A program made the position numbers and the translations under genes. From the NCBI GenBank assembly GCA_001414485.1, contig LLEY01000225.1:1-64000 (forward strand): 64,000 nucleotides of DNA. Direction: 5' to 3'. Below are positions 35,809 to 45,320 of the stretch, piece after piece. The DNA comes from Calycina herbarum (Eukaryota > Ascomycota > Leotiomycetes > Helotiales > Pezizellaceae). Positions within the stretch are counted from its first letter, which is position 1. Each line of letters begins with the position of its first letter. Below the pieces are notes generated by a model. That model saw only the letters and a program-made list of their open reading frames with translations, did no database searches and was not told the origin of the DNA.

Positions 35809-36693
35809 CGTGTCCCAAATCCTATCTAAATCGCAATGGAGGGGTCAACAGAATTGTTGAAAATGGAGGTTCGTGAAATGACAATGGAGCAGACTACTGG
35901 GACATGTCTCCCGTGTTCGCCATTATATCGCGCTCCCTTGACCTGCCTCCCTTGGGGATCTGGTTTCATTTCCACCTCCTCCAACACGCTCTAGCATACA
36001 TTCCGTATGTGATCTGTCTCATTCACACACCATTCACAGCATCGCACCACCAAAATCACACTCCATCCCCGTCGCAATTGGTGGACGGTGAAAAGAGCAA
36101 AAAAGAGAGAAGCAATCAGTGCAAGCCCCACCAATAACCTTACAATAGCTGAATATCTGATGGATCACAATCATGATGTTTGGTGAGGATACCACGACCG
36201 AAGTTGGCTTTTCCAAGGATACGCGAAAATTGACGCGTTGTGCGTACGCCACACAAGGATAAAGTGCATGCTTGTGTCACATCACACATCCAAAATTAAC
36301 AAAGTGATTGTCCTCGAGTTCCTGGGTCGCAAACAAAATATGATCAATTGATTGTGAAGGAAAACTGTAGTGTTATCACTAGTTCAGAGAGCAAGAATGT
36401 TCCTAAGATCCTTTCAATTAGCATCTCTCACACGATGAGTAAAGCATCTCGACTAACAATCTTCATTCCAGTACAAAGTCTGTTTCCCCGCATACCAACA
36501 ATCCACTCGGTTGCGATTTGTTTCCAGTAACTGGGTTCCCGGCCAAGCTGCACGAGGGGTCGAATCCGATTGGTAGCGATTTCCAACTTCATGAGAGCCA
36601 ATGGTGCTTGGAAGACATATCAAGAACCCTCCCGATGATTGCCTCTCATCAAATAGGCCAAATCTCGGAATCGTAAAACGTTGCAGATGAAAA
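35809..36693. other. Intergenic, nothing recognised
   Basis: Normal base composition. Only short open frames without domains occur. It includes the promoter of the disordered-protein gene (35809 onward) and the 3' flank of CAB4. Confidence 0.5.
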
Positions 36694-37905
36694 TTAGAGG
36701 GATGATGTTTTCATGGTCTCCGCGATTCGTTGTCGTATAGCAGAACTGCTAATCTTGGAAGAGAAATCATTGGATTTAGCGCCACTATCACTGCCGTCGC
36801 TCGTATCCAGAACATCAACCTCATATACCTCAAGAGGCTCCCACCCTTTTTCAATCCTCTTATCATTGACCTCTTGGCCACCGGATTTGGTCTCACTTGA
36901 AACGACCAAGGCTGTGACGCTCCTGTCTGTGATTGTAGGCCCAAATGGGTCCTGGATCTCAACACACTCGATTATGAGAGAGCAAGAGTTGAGAGTGGTG
37001 TGTACGGCCCGGCCATTTGGGACTGGCTCGTTGAATTGGACTGTCTTGATCTCGCCATCGCAATTTGGCTTTGTGAAGTGAAGGATTGAAAGCAGAAAAT
37101 CGACCACATCATCCTGTCGCTGTTGCCAAGTCCCTAGATACTCGACGTACTTTTTGTTCTTCAAAAGTTCGTCCCCGGTGATACCGACAATCAGACGTCG
37201 ATGTCGCCTCGAAGAAGCAGAGTGAGGCTGCAAAAGTAAGGCAGTTGCTGTAAGTAGTAGTTTGTGACCGGCGTGGAGATGGTCAAAAGTACCACCAACT
37301 GCAACTACTTGGTGGGTAGACGACGATGTGTTAGTCACTTGAGAGCTTCCGGCTGTAGCTTGATTTTGAATCATGATAATTCCTCCGCCAACAGTCTTCA
37401 ATTTCCCGGAAAGTGGAGGGCTTGTCTCGTTTGCCAGATGGGTAAAATTTGCCAGCAGTTTCTGGCCTTCCTCGCCGTCCACGGAAAAGATGTAGTCCCA
37501 TTGGCGACGAGTTGCTGCCAACGTCGGAAGATCGGTGACAGGACCAGAATGAGGAGTGAAAGCAAGTCGCTTGTCGTCATTTTCTTCTGGCCAGACTTCC
37601 GATCCATCGTAGTCTAGCAATAGAACTCGTGCGTCGACAGATCCGGGAGTGCCCGTGTCAACATCGACGTCCAGATTCGCACATGCGAGACAAAAAAGTC
37701 CGTAGAAATTTGCCAGGAGGTTTTGAGTATCGCTCCAGAGCAGACCATGAGATGGCAGTGCTACTTGAAGCTCGGTGCTGGTGGGCTGATTTTTGAGGCT
37801 GGAGATGGTGGCCGTGATAGACTGTTTATATGCGGCGGAGAGAGATGATGAACTCACAGCCGTTGGAGGGGGAGGAAGCAACAATAGAGACTTTGTTTTG
37901 GCCAT
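36694..37905 (-). CDS. CAB4: Phosphopantetheine adenylyltransferase (CoA synthesis)
   Basis: A 403-codon intronless gene. The enzyme transfers AMP from ATP to 4'-phosphopantetheine to give dephospho-CoA, the fourth step of CoA synthesis. The N-terminal 190 residues are a fungal extension with a Ser/Pro-rich start. The nucleotidyltransferase domain begins near residue 199 with VAVGGTFDHLHAGHKLLL, where HLHAGH is the (T/H)xGH ATP-binding motif. It continues with LIVGITGDELLKNKKY and ends with ISSSAIRQRI, the ISSSxxR signature. Yeast Cab4 and the eukaryotic PPAT half of CoA synthase have the same layout. It diverges from the disulfide isomerase gene over a 401-bp spacer. The start ATG at 37905 is the first in the frame and is followed by a basic leader. 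Confidence 0.93.
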   Translation of the reverse strand: MAKTKSLLLLPPPPTAVSSSSLSAAYKQSITATISSLKNQPTSTELQVALPSHGLLWSDTQNLLANFYGLFCLACANLDVDVDTGTPGSVDARVLLLDYDGSEVWPEENDDKRLAFTPHSGPVTDLPTLAATRRQWDYIFSVDGEEGQKLLANFTHLANETSPPLSGKLKTVGGGIIMIQNQATAGSSQVTNTSSSTHQVVAVGGTFDHLHAGHKLLLTATALLLQPHSASSRRHRRLIVGITGDELLKNKKYVEYLGTWQQRQDDVVDFLLSILHFTKPNCDGEIKTVQFNEPVPNGRAVHTTLNSCSLIIECVEIQDPFGPTITDRSVTALVVSSETKSGGQEVNDKRIEKGWEPLEVYEVDVLDTSDGSDSGAKSNDFSSKISSSAIRQRIAETMKTSSL

Positions 37906-38306
37906 GTTGGTGGAATAATAGAGTGAATCGAAGAAGGAAGGGAGGTGGATGAGATGAGGGGGAGAAGAAACCCCATGGGGTAATTCTTAGCTCCGAAGTC
38001 AATTCGGAAGAACCTCGGACAAGGCTGCCAAATGGAAAGTGGCCTTTTCGCCTCATGAGCTTCTTCTGTACTTTTGCCGCCTTGTGCCCCGCAAGCCCTT
38101 GTAAATGGCATAGTGTCACTTACGATCAATGCATCTGGACAGCTTGCCATTACAGACATTTCCCCTCACTCGACGCCTTTATGTACTGGCCCGAATCCGC
38201 TGTTAGCTTCTACAGCTCCTAATCATAGTCTACTAGTCTACACGACACGCCCACCTCCTCATCCCATTCCACAACACCACCACCACATCATCACATCAGC
38301 TACACT
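37906..38306. promoter_or_regulatory. Shared divergent promoter of CAB4 and the PDI gene
   Basis: A 401-bp spacer between two divergent starts. The PDI side has a CA/CT-rich leader (CCACCACATCATCACATCAG) directly before the ATG, typical of highly expressed fungal genes. No factor site is claimed. Confidence 0.5.
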
Positions 38307-39935
38307 ATGGTCCATTCCACCGCCATCACCGTAGCTGCGGCCGCTCTACTAGCCGCCCTACCAGTCCACGCCGGTCTCTACAACAAAAACTCCCCCGTCG
38401 TCCAGCTAGATGGGAAGAGCTATGATCGCTTGATTGCCCAATCCAACTACACATCCGTAAGCACTCTTAGCTTCAAGCTCATCACACCACTATATAAGAG
38501 TGTAACTCCTAACATGTCAACAGATTGTCGAATTCTACGCTCCTTGGTGCGGACATTGCAAGAACCTCCAACCCGCATACGAAAAGGCCGCGACTAGCCT
38601 CGCAGGACTCGCCAAAGTGGCCGCCATCGACTGCGACGAAGAATCAAACAAACCATTCTGCGGAAAGTTTGGCGTCCAGGGTTTCCCAACACTCAAGATC
38701 GTCAAGCCCGGCAAGACACCCGGAAAGCCTATTGTCGAGGATTATAATGGCGCCAGAACCGCCAAGGGCATTGTCGACGCTGTGGTAGAAAAGATCCCAA
38801 ATCATGTAAAGAAGGTGGAAGACAAGACATTGGAGAAATTCCTCGCCGAATCCAACGAAACCGCCAAGGCCATTTTGTTCACAGACAAGGGAAAGACGAG
38901 CGCATTGATGAAGGCGATTGCCATTGATTTCAAGGGGAGCATCAATGTTGCCCAGATCAGAAATACCGACAAGGAAAAGGCATCGTTGGAGTTGTTTGGC
39001 ATCACCAAATTCCCTACTCTTTTGTTACTCCCAGGTGGAAAGGAGGCGGAAGGAATCGTGTACGATGGCGAGCTCAAGAAGGAACCCATGGTCAAGTTCC
39101 TCTCCCAAGCTGCGGCACCGAACCCAGACCCTGCTCCTGCAAAGGTCAAGGTATCGAAATCAAAACCCAAGGATTCAAAAGACTCAAAGAAAGCTTCCAA
39201 ATCAAAGGCAGACTTTGAATCAGCATCCTCTTCTCAAGCATCTGCTGAAGGAACGGCAGCCAAAGCTACTGCCACCGAGGAAACTCTTGAGGAGGAACCA
39301 ACCGAATCCCCACAACCAGAGGTTGAGACCGAGAAGCCAATTGTCCTACCAGACCCAGCTCCTACAATCCCAACTCTTGAAGACGAAGCAGAATTGACCA
39401 CCCACTGTCTAGGTAAGAAACCTCTTCAACCCCGTTTTCTCTCGTGAATGAGACTGACCCAATTATTTATATAGGTGATCGTACAGGAACATGTATCTTG
39501 GCTTTACTACCAGAATCTCCAGATGACACTGGCGCCAAAGTAATCGTTTCCCTTTCCGAACTCCAACACAAGTACAAATTGTTGAACAGAAATTTGTTCC
39601 CCTTCTACGTTTTGTCATCAAAGAACCCAGGATATGCAAAAGTTAAGTCTGCGTTGAAGTTGGATGAGGGAGAATCACAGGTTATTGCCCTCAATGGCCG
39701 ACGTAGTTGGTGGCGCCAGATTTCCGAATCCGCATTGGCTGAGAAGGATGTCTCCCAGGAAGCTGTCGAGGATTTCGTAGATGCCATCCGCTTGGGTGAA
39801 GGAGCCAAGCAGAAATTACCAGCTGGCTTGATTCCCGAGGAAGCTGAGGAGCCTGCTAAGACTGAAGAAACTCCAAAGGCGGAAGAGTCTCCTATCATTG
39901 TCGAGGAAGTCAAGGAGGACCATGACGAGCTTTAA
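38307..39935 (+). CDS. MPD1: ER protein disulfide isomerase, MPD1/P5-like, HDEL tail
   Basis: Exons at 38307-38456, 38524-39412 and 39475-39935 give 499 residues; both introns (67 and 62 nt) have GT/AG ends. The signal peptide [20 protein letters not shown] is followed by a thioredoxin domain with the active site [10 protein letters not shown] at about residues 56-65. A second thioredoxin-like domain without CxxC follows, with [16 protein letters not shown] long Lys/Ser/Glu-rich linker (about 250-340) leads to a C-terminal domain starting THCLGDRTGTC, and the protein ends in HDEL, the ER-retention signal. It should oxidise and isomerise disulfides in secretory proteins. The length and the single CGHC site favour an Mpd1/P5-like protein over canonical Pdi1. 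The symbol is by similarity. Confidence 0.92.
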
Positions 39936-40200
39936 ATGGCCCTTGGTCCGTGATTCTTTTTAGCGTTTGTTTGGGTGTACACTAATAGGCTGGGAAAACT
40001 TTGATTTTGGCACGCACCGCGGCCTTGGAAAAATCATCAAAAAGACATTCCTTTTGAATCTGCCTCTGGTCTGGCTGCCTCTTTTGTAACTCCAAAACAC
40101 CTAGTATCATGGGTATCATAACACGTCCTTCCATATTGAGGACAGTTCTCCGCATATCGAGTCCCCTCCGTATATTTTTCCTCCATTCCCAATTGAATCT
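39936..40200. other. Convergent 3' flanks of PDI and RRP41
   Basis: A 265-bp spacer between two genes that end towards each other. A weak T-rich run occurs near 39950. Nothing else was seen. Confidence 0.4.
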
Positions 40201-41037
40201 TCACATATGACTGCCCTCAAGCATTTTTGCACCTCTCGCCCTCGCAACACCATCCAAAATCGCCCGAACCTGTTTACACCCATCCACACCCACAGCAAGC
40301 ATCCCCTCCAACCTCCCAACCTGAACCTTAGTCTCCATAACCAAAACACTAACACTATCACTGCTCCCCATCGTCGCAACGGTCAAAAACGGTAATTCCT
40401 GTTCCTCCATGGTATTTAGATCCAGCAATGGATCGGCACTTTCGTCATTACTGCTATAACTTGATGTTGAGCCCGCGGTGCAGGCGCAGATGTAATCGTG
40501 CATTGGGACTCCGGCGTCGATGAGGGCGAGCGTGCAGGCGTTGATGCAGGCTGCGAGGAGGGAACCGTCTTGCGAGAGGACGTGGATGGAGAGGGAGATG
40601 GTGGAGTGGGGGTAGAGTTTGGTGAAGAGGTTTTGGGCGAAGGCGCTGCTGATTGTGGTTTGCATTTCTGTTATACGTCTGTTTTTACCAGATAGTTAGC
40701 ATTCTCCTCTTTTCCTAAAATATAAATTGGAGGGGGAGAGAGGAACGAACTTGTCATTTCTCCCACTTCGTTTTCGGTCTACACCACTGAATCCCGCGAT
40801 GCTGATTGATACCCTGATATCCGCTCTATCATTCCCCAATTTGCCTCCTGCTGCGGCTTTGGCTTCGCAGGGTCCGGCGATGGTGCACATGACTTTTGTG
40901 TTTCCCATCTCGAGGTAGGAGGAGCCATCTGCGGCGGCTTGGGTGCTGATTTGTGCTGTCAATCGTCGTAATTCGTTCCACCGCCGACCATCGAGTCGGA
41001 GGAGGGCAAGGGAGTATGTTGAAGTGTCGAGAGGCAT
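40201..41037 (-). CDS. SKI6: Exosome complex RNase PH-like subunit RRP41/SKI6
   Basis: Exons read minus at 41037-40751 and 40678-40201, with a 72-nt intron (40679-40750, branch CTAAC), giving 254 residues. The start MPLDTSTYSLALLRLDGRRWNELRRL matches the conserved LRxDGRR opening of Rrp41. GSSYLEMGNTKVMCTIAGP and the later HVLSQDGSLLAACINACTLALIDAG are classic RNase PH-fold motifs of the eukaryotic exosome ring. The protein sits in the six-subunit ring of the nuclear and cytoplasmic exosome, which processes and degrades RNA 3' to 5', and is probably not catalytic itself. A Ser-rich insert (SSYSSNDESAD) interrupts the C-terminal half. It is divergent from SGF29. Confidence 0.93.
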
Positions 41038-41427
41038 GGTGGAGAGCTGTGTTGTAGGGAAGGTATGCGTTTTGTTTTTTGGTAGAGGGGAGATCTATTT
41101 TTTTGGTGTTGATAAAGGTGGGACTGACAAGGCGGGATGGGATGCATGCAAGAAAGAGGCCGGAACGTGGGGTTAGCTCCAGGGTTGAGCTAGGGGGTGC
41201 CTTTTCGACATCGTCACTTCATCGCGATGCTATCTTCACATCATCACACCAGCCACCTCACTCATTAGACGTCGCATTAAATTTACCGGGCCTTGGAATC
41301 GGGGGTTGCCATTATTGTAACCCCTTTTTGTTAGCGACACCACATCCACAACCCCAAGACCGACTTTACCTACCCCGCTTCTTCATCGCACTCATAGTGC
41401 TGAAACCTCTCACTTATTTTCGCAATA
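41038..41427. promoter_or_regulatory. Shared divergent promoter of SKI6 and SGF29
   Basis: 390 bp between the two starts. It contains a GGCCTTGGAATCGGGGG stretch and CA-rich leaders but no site I can name with confidence. Confidence 0.45.
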
Positions 41428-42503
41428 ATGTCCAGCGCTCCAGGAAGGCGGCGCAATGGCGGAAGAGCCAATGCAGATGAGCGCCATGCAGAGAATACAA
41501 TCTGGAGCAGCACACGAGAATCCATCCAAGGAGTCTCCCACTTCGAGAAGCGGGCAAAAGACCTCACCATGCAGATATTCGCCCAAGAAGTTCGAATGCA
41601 CGAGATACAAGCCTCGGGGAAAAGTAAGAAAATCAATTCTCATATGCTTAACCCCCTATTTCGAGATATAAACTTACGATATATGGAATAGAACTTCCCA
41701 TAGAAGAAATCGACGTCCTAGACATCATGTACCGCGAAATGGTCGAAATCGCAGACGACGAAAAAGCCGCCCTCGGAACAGCAGAAGACAAGGACAGCGC
41801 CCTGGGGAAAATCGACCTCCTCACCACATTAACGAAACACAACGAAGAAGAGGAGAAGAAAGAAAAGGCCTCTGTCTCTCTCTCCCGCGGTTCCACATCT
41901 CGCGATTCTCACTCCCGAACCGCAATAGAATACGACGGCCCCTCGGACTCCCCCGGCCCCTCCCCAGCAGACAACAGACAAGTGCGAAAATTGGGAGGGG
42001 GAGGACCACCTCGCACGGGGAGTCAACCACCTAGAAATCTCGATGTCATTATCCGAACCTCAGATAGTCATTCAGAGACGGCGGAACGAAGCGGGAATAA
42101 ACCCAAAATCGTCTACGCCGTAAACGACGAAGTAGCATTCAAGCGCAAATCCGGCGATGAACATGATTGGATCCAAGGCGTCGTCACGCGCGTAATCGGG
42201 GAAGGAAAAAGTCGACGTTACGAAGTTCGCGACCCCTATCCGGATCCTAATACCGTGGAGACGACATATAAATCGAGTGCGAGTCAGATGGTGCCTATTC
42301 CTGTTGCTTCGGCGCATTTGGGGGATTATGAACCTGGGAGACGGGTTTTGGCACTTTACCCGCAAACTTCTACTTTTTACCGAGCGGATGTTAGGAGGAT
42401 GGTTGATGGGGGGGCGAAGGTTGAGTTACTTTTTGAGGAGGAGAGGGAGGGGGAGCAGGAAAAGATTGTTGCGAGACGATTTGTTTTGGATCACAGGGGA
42501 TGA
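41428..42503 (+). CDS. SGF29: SAGA complex subunit SGF29 (tandem Tudor)
   Basis: Exons at 41428-41623 and 41692-42503, with a 68-nt intron (41624-41691), give 335 residues. The N-terminal half is a coiled-coil-prone region (HFEKRAKDLTMQIFAQEVRM, later LPIEEIDVLDIMYREMVEIA). A Ser/Pro-rich linker of about 100 residues follows. The C-terminal half has the SGF29 tandem Tudor domain: VAFKRKSGDEHDWIQGVVTRVIG, YEVRDPYPDP, then GRRVLALYPQTSTFYRADV and ARRFVLDHRG at the end. In SAGA this domain reads H3K4me2/3 and helps place Gcn5 acetyltransferase at promoters. The reading starts at the first ATG after the divergent promoter. Confidence 0.92.
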
Positions 42504-43318
42504 TATGCTTGGGATTTTTTAACACACCATACATTTGCATGGGCCTTGGGAAAGACCCGAGTGGTGGCCAGATTCCAAAAGATGCTATCATGGAGTGGAA
42601 CACGTCGTGGGATGAACCGTGCTCAAGTTTGCCAGAAAAACAGCATGGGCAGATTCACATTTGCCACAACCCCGGCTCAACTCCTCTGTTGTCCTGAGCT
42701 TGTGGAGGTAGACTAGACTCCTTCTGTTTCTGGGGCCATGGGACACCTGGAATCTTGGGAGAAGTGTTCCGGCTAGGAAGTGGGAAGATGCTAGGGGATT
42801 CATGAGTTGACGGGCATCAGAAACTTGAGGGAAAGCTCTTTGGGATTGGCATCTTTGATTGATGGAGGTTGAGACTCTGTCCGGTAGAGTGCATAGCAAG
42901 AGCAGATGGTTGTATTATTACCTACTAGCTTCGGTGGTTTCATAAGCTGTGTTATGAATTGGCAAGATTCGAAAGATTAATAGGGGGATTTCACGATATT
43001 TCAAACAACAGTAAATATATATTATTAACATTGGTTGGGAGTTTCCAACGTTACCGTCCCACGCCTACCAAAATCAAAGACATCGAGCAATTCAAAAGCA
43101 GCAAAAACTTTTATTATGTCAACTAGGTGATTATCTCTCTGTCATCAAGTGAAAATGCCCCCCTTACAAAACACGCTATGGCTTTGCCAATTCCCACCAG
43201 CAAATACACACCTGGAGGTGTCGAAATTCGTGGCACTCATTGTCTTGATGAATCCAGAACAAGAACAAATTATCAAGGTTAATTTTTCTAAAATTTTAAC
43301 ACAATATGAATTAATTTG
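42504..43318. other. Intergenic, nothing recognised
   Basis: 3' flank of SGF29 plus spacer. Short frames at 42588-42899 (minus) and 43149-43433 (plus) lack domains. An AT-rich patch lies near 42990-43030. Confidence 0.4.
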
Positions 43319-44346
43319 CTATAATTTTAGAAGAATAACTTGTTGTGCAGATTTTTCAGAAGAATCCACTTTGTATGTGCCACGAATTGCTACCCTTTTA
43401 GTGATGCTCGCCCTGTTATGTATTAGAACTTGACTAGGTGAGATGGAATCCGAATTTACCTTGAAAGCAGTCCTTTGAGATCCCTCCACATCGTCCATTG
43501 CCTCACGTGCTTCCCATAGATCATCTCTGCAAACGTCCAAATGAGCTGCTCCAGCAACCAACGCATCATACAAAACTGGCAGAGGATCGCTCGGATACTC
43601 TCCATTGATTCCCCATCTCAGCCATTGCTCATGACCCTTCGGAACATCCTCAAAAACAAGCTCGGGAATACCTCGAAACATGGTGAATGGCTCAAGTACC
43701 TCGGGCTGAAGCGGATCTCGGAGTCAGTATTGTCTAGAAGTATGTTTGAGGAAGGGGGAACAGGATATAAGGAGGTGTCTAAGGAGGAAGTGGTATCTCA
43801 CTCCTCCTAAAACAACCCGAAAGGGGAAATAAAAACTCGGAAAACACCTACAACTTGTGAAGTTTCGCCATTACCATCGAGCCAGATATACAAGTAGTCC
43901 AACGACATTCCAGACAAGACGTCGACTACACGCCTCACGGTGGATTTTCCGACGTCAAACTCATAATAGTCCGATACCTGAATCTGAATGTCCATCTGCT
44001 TCATGTCCTGTAGCCGTGGTCCGAATTTGGCAGCCGCTTGTTTCCCAAAATGGTCGGATCCCCCACAAAACCATGCCATCTCTCGGTCGTCTTTCGTAAT
44101 TATCCTCATACAGAAAATGTTCTCAGCGTAAAGTATAGTTCAGGCTTCAGTCAAAACTTGTCGGCATGTGCGAAGAATCTCTGGATACATCTCCTTCCCA
44201 TAATAACTGCTTGAAGAGCTTGACTCTGGAATGGGTTCCTTGGAACATAGAAGAAGTCGATATATCATCATTCGAAGCTCCAACGGAAGGGTGAGGAACT
44301 TTGATGAAGCCTTAAGACCACAAAGCGCCTGGCAATATGTTAGCAT
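43319..44346 (-). pseudogene. F-box-like protein gene with one premature stop and an introner-like intron
   Basis: On minus the protein starts with LTLPLELRMMIYRLLL, the motif of fungal F-box-like/DUF proteins (usually LPPELRNMIYxLLL), followed by YPEILRTCRQVLTEA. A TGA stop at 44140-44142 interrupts a frame that clearly continues with TILYAENIFCM, the normal next motif, so CGA to TGA is the likely change. The second part (DVGKSTVRRVVDVLSGMSLDY) ends at 43852. A 146-nt intron (43706-43851) then joins in frame to PEVLEPFTMFRGIPELVF and runs to the stop at 43319. The 5' start is uncertain. F-box proteins usually select targets for SCF ubiquitin ligases, but no partner can be inferred here. Confidence 0.62.
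43706..43851 (-). mobile_element. Introner-like element: intron of the F-box-like gene
   Basis: A 146-nt phase-0 intron with donor GTAGGT and acceptor CAG. Sense-strand blocks shared with the CAP intron include TTCGGGTTGTTTYAGG, ACCACTTCC and CAAACATACTTC. Both the donor end (GTAGGTGTTTTCCGAGTT) and the branch end (CAATACTGACTCCGAGA) match the HET intron at 47143-47277. Confidence 0.75.
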
Positions 44347-45320
44347 ATGTGGTATCAGTTAGATACAAACTCTAAACTTTTGTTCTTCCAAACTTTTCGC
44401 ACATTACATTGTTGTGCCAAATGTCGGAAGAATAAGAGCGTAGGACTAGTTGTGGAACGTAGGAAAATCCATACCTGAGTTGGGGTTCCTGATTCATCTC
44501 ATCCTGGTTCTGGTCCCATCGTGGTCTTTCGATATGTGCCTTGTGTTTCTGGAGGATGTTGTGATGAAGATGTTTCACCTTTGGTGTTGTTTGCTAAGAA
44601 TTTCAAAATTATAGCTAAGTATATATCTATATTTACTCTCTTCTTTATCTTTTACTTACTCTCTTTTCTCCACTTATTATCTCTCTTCTTATAGAAGCTA
44701 ATACTACTCTCTACTTATAATTAATCTCTATAACTTTAATAAAAAGAGCTTTATAGATAGCTGGCACAAGAAGATGATTTGCGTCTTCTCTATGCTTTAG
44801 AGGGTTCTATCTTATTTACATTGATTTATATGCGTGGTTAATTCTTTCAAGTAATGCTGCCACTTTTTCTGTCTACCGGGAGGTAGTGCGCTACAGAGGA
44901 AAGAAAGGAAAATAAGCCGCTACCCTTTCCGCTGAACGAATAATTCTGAACTTCAAGACTTGTTTCGCCGTGAGGCTTGCGTGTCGCTTGTAAGAGCTGC
45001 ATTGAGGAACCCGGTGAGGCTGTGGCTGGAAATGAAACCAGAGGACCGTCCCTCACTCAGCCTCGCTATCATTGATAAAAGCTTCCAAGTAACCTGGAGA
45101 GTCTGTGATTCGAAAGGGTAGAATGCTTGAGGAATTTCTCGAGCGTGACACAGGGAACAAAGTTGTTGGCTCTAAACTTGTGATCGTTCGCAATGAGCAG
45201 AATCAATATTCCCTTTGGAACCCGCATAGGAGGCGGGCCACAGTTAGACGAGGCGGCACCATTCGTATGTTGTCAGATTTAACTACAATAGAAGTGCCCC
45301 ATTTACTGAGTTTAATTAGG
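44347..45320. other. Spacer with a short RIP-like AT patch
   Basis: No intact gene. Bases 44595-44762 are AT-rich and poor in CA/TG, like the subtelomeric zone, and probably mark a small mutated repeat. Bases 45105-45260 have a plus frame (RMLEEFLERDTGNKVVG) that may be an unrecognised upstream exon of the HET gene. Confidence 0.45.

Noticed and set aside
38918..39397. 159-codon plus frame inside the PDI gene
   Set aside because: Out-of-frame shadow of exon 2. The PDI frame has the CGHC site, correct introns and HDEL.
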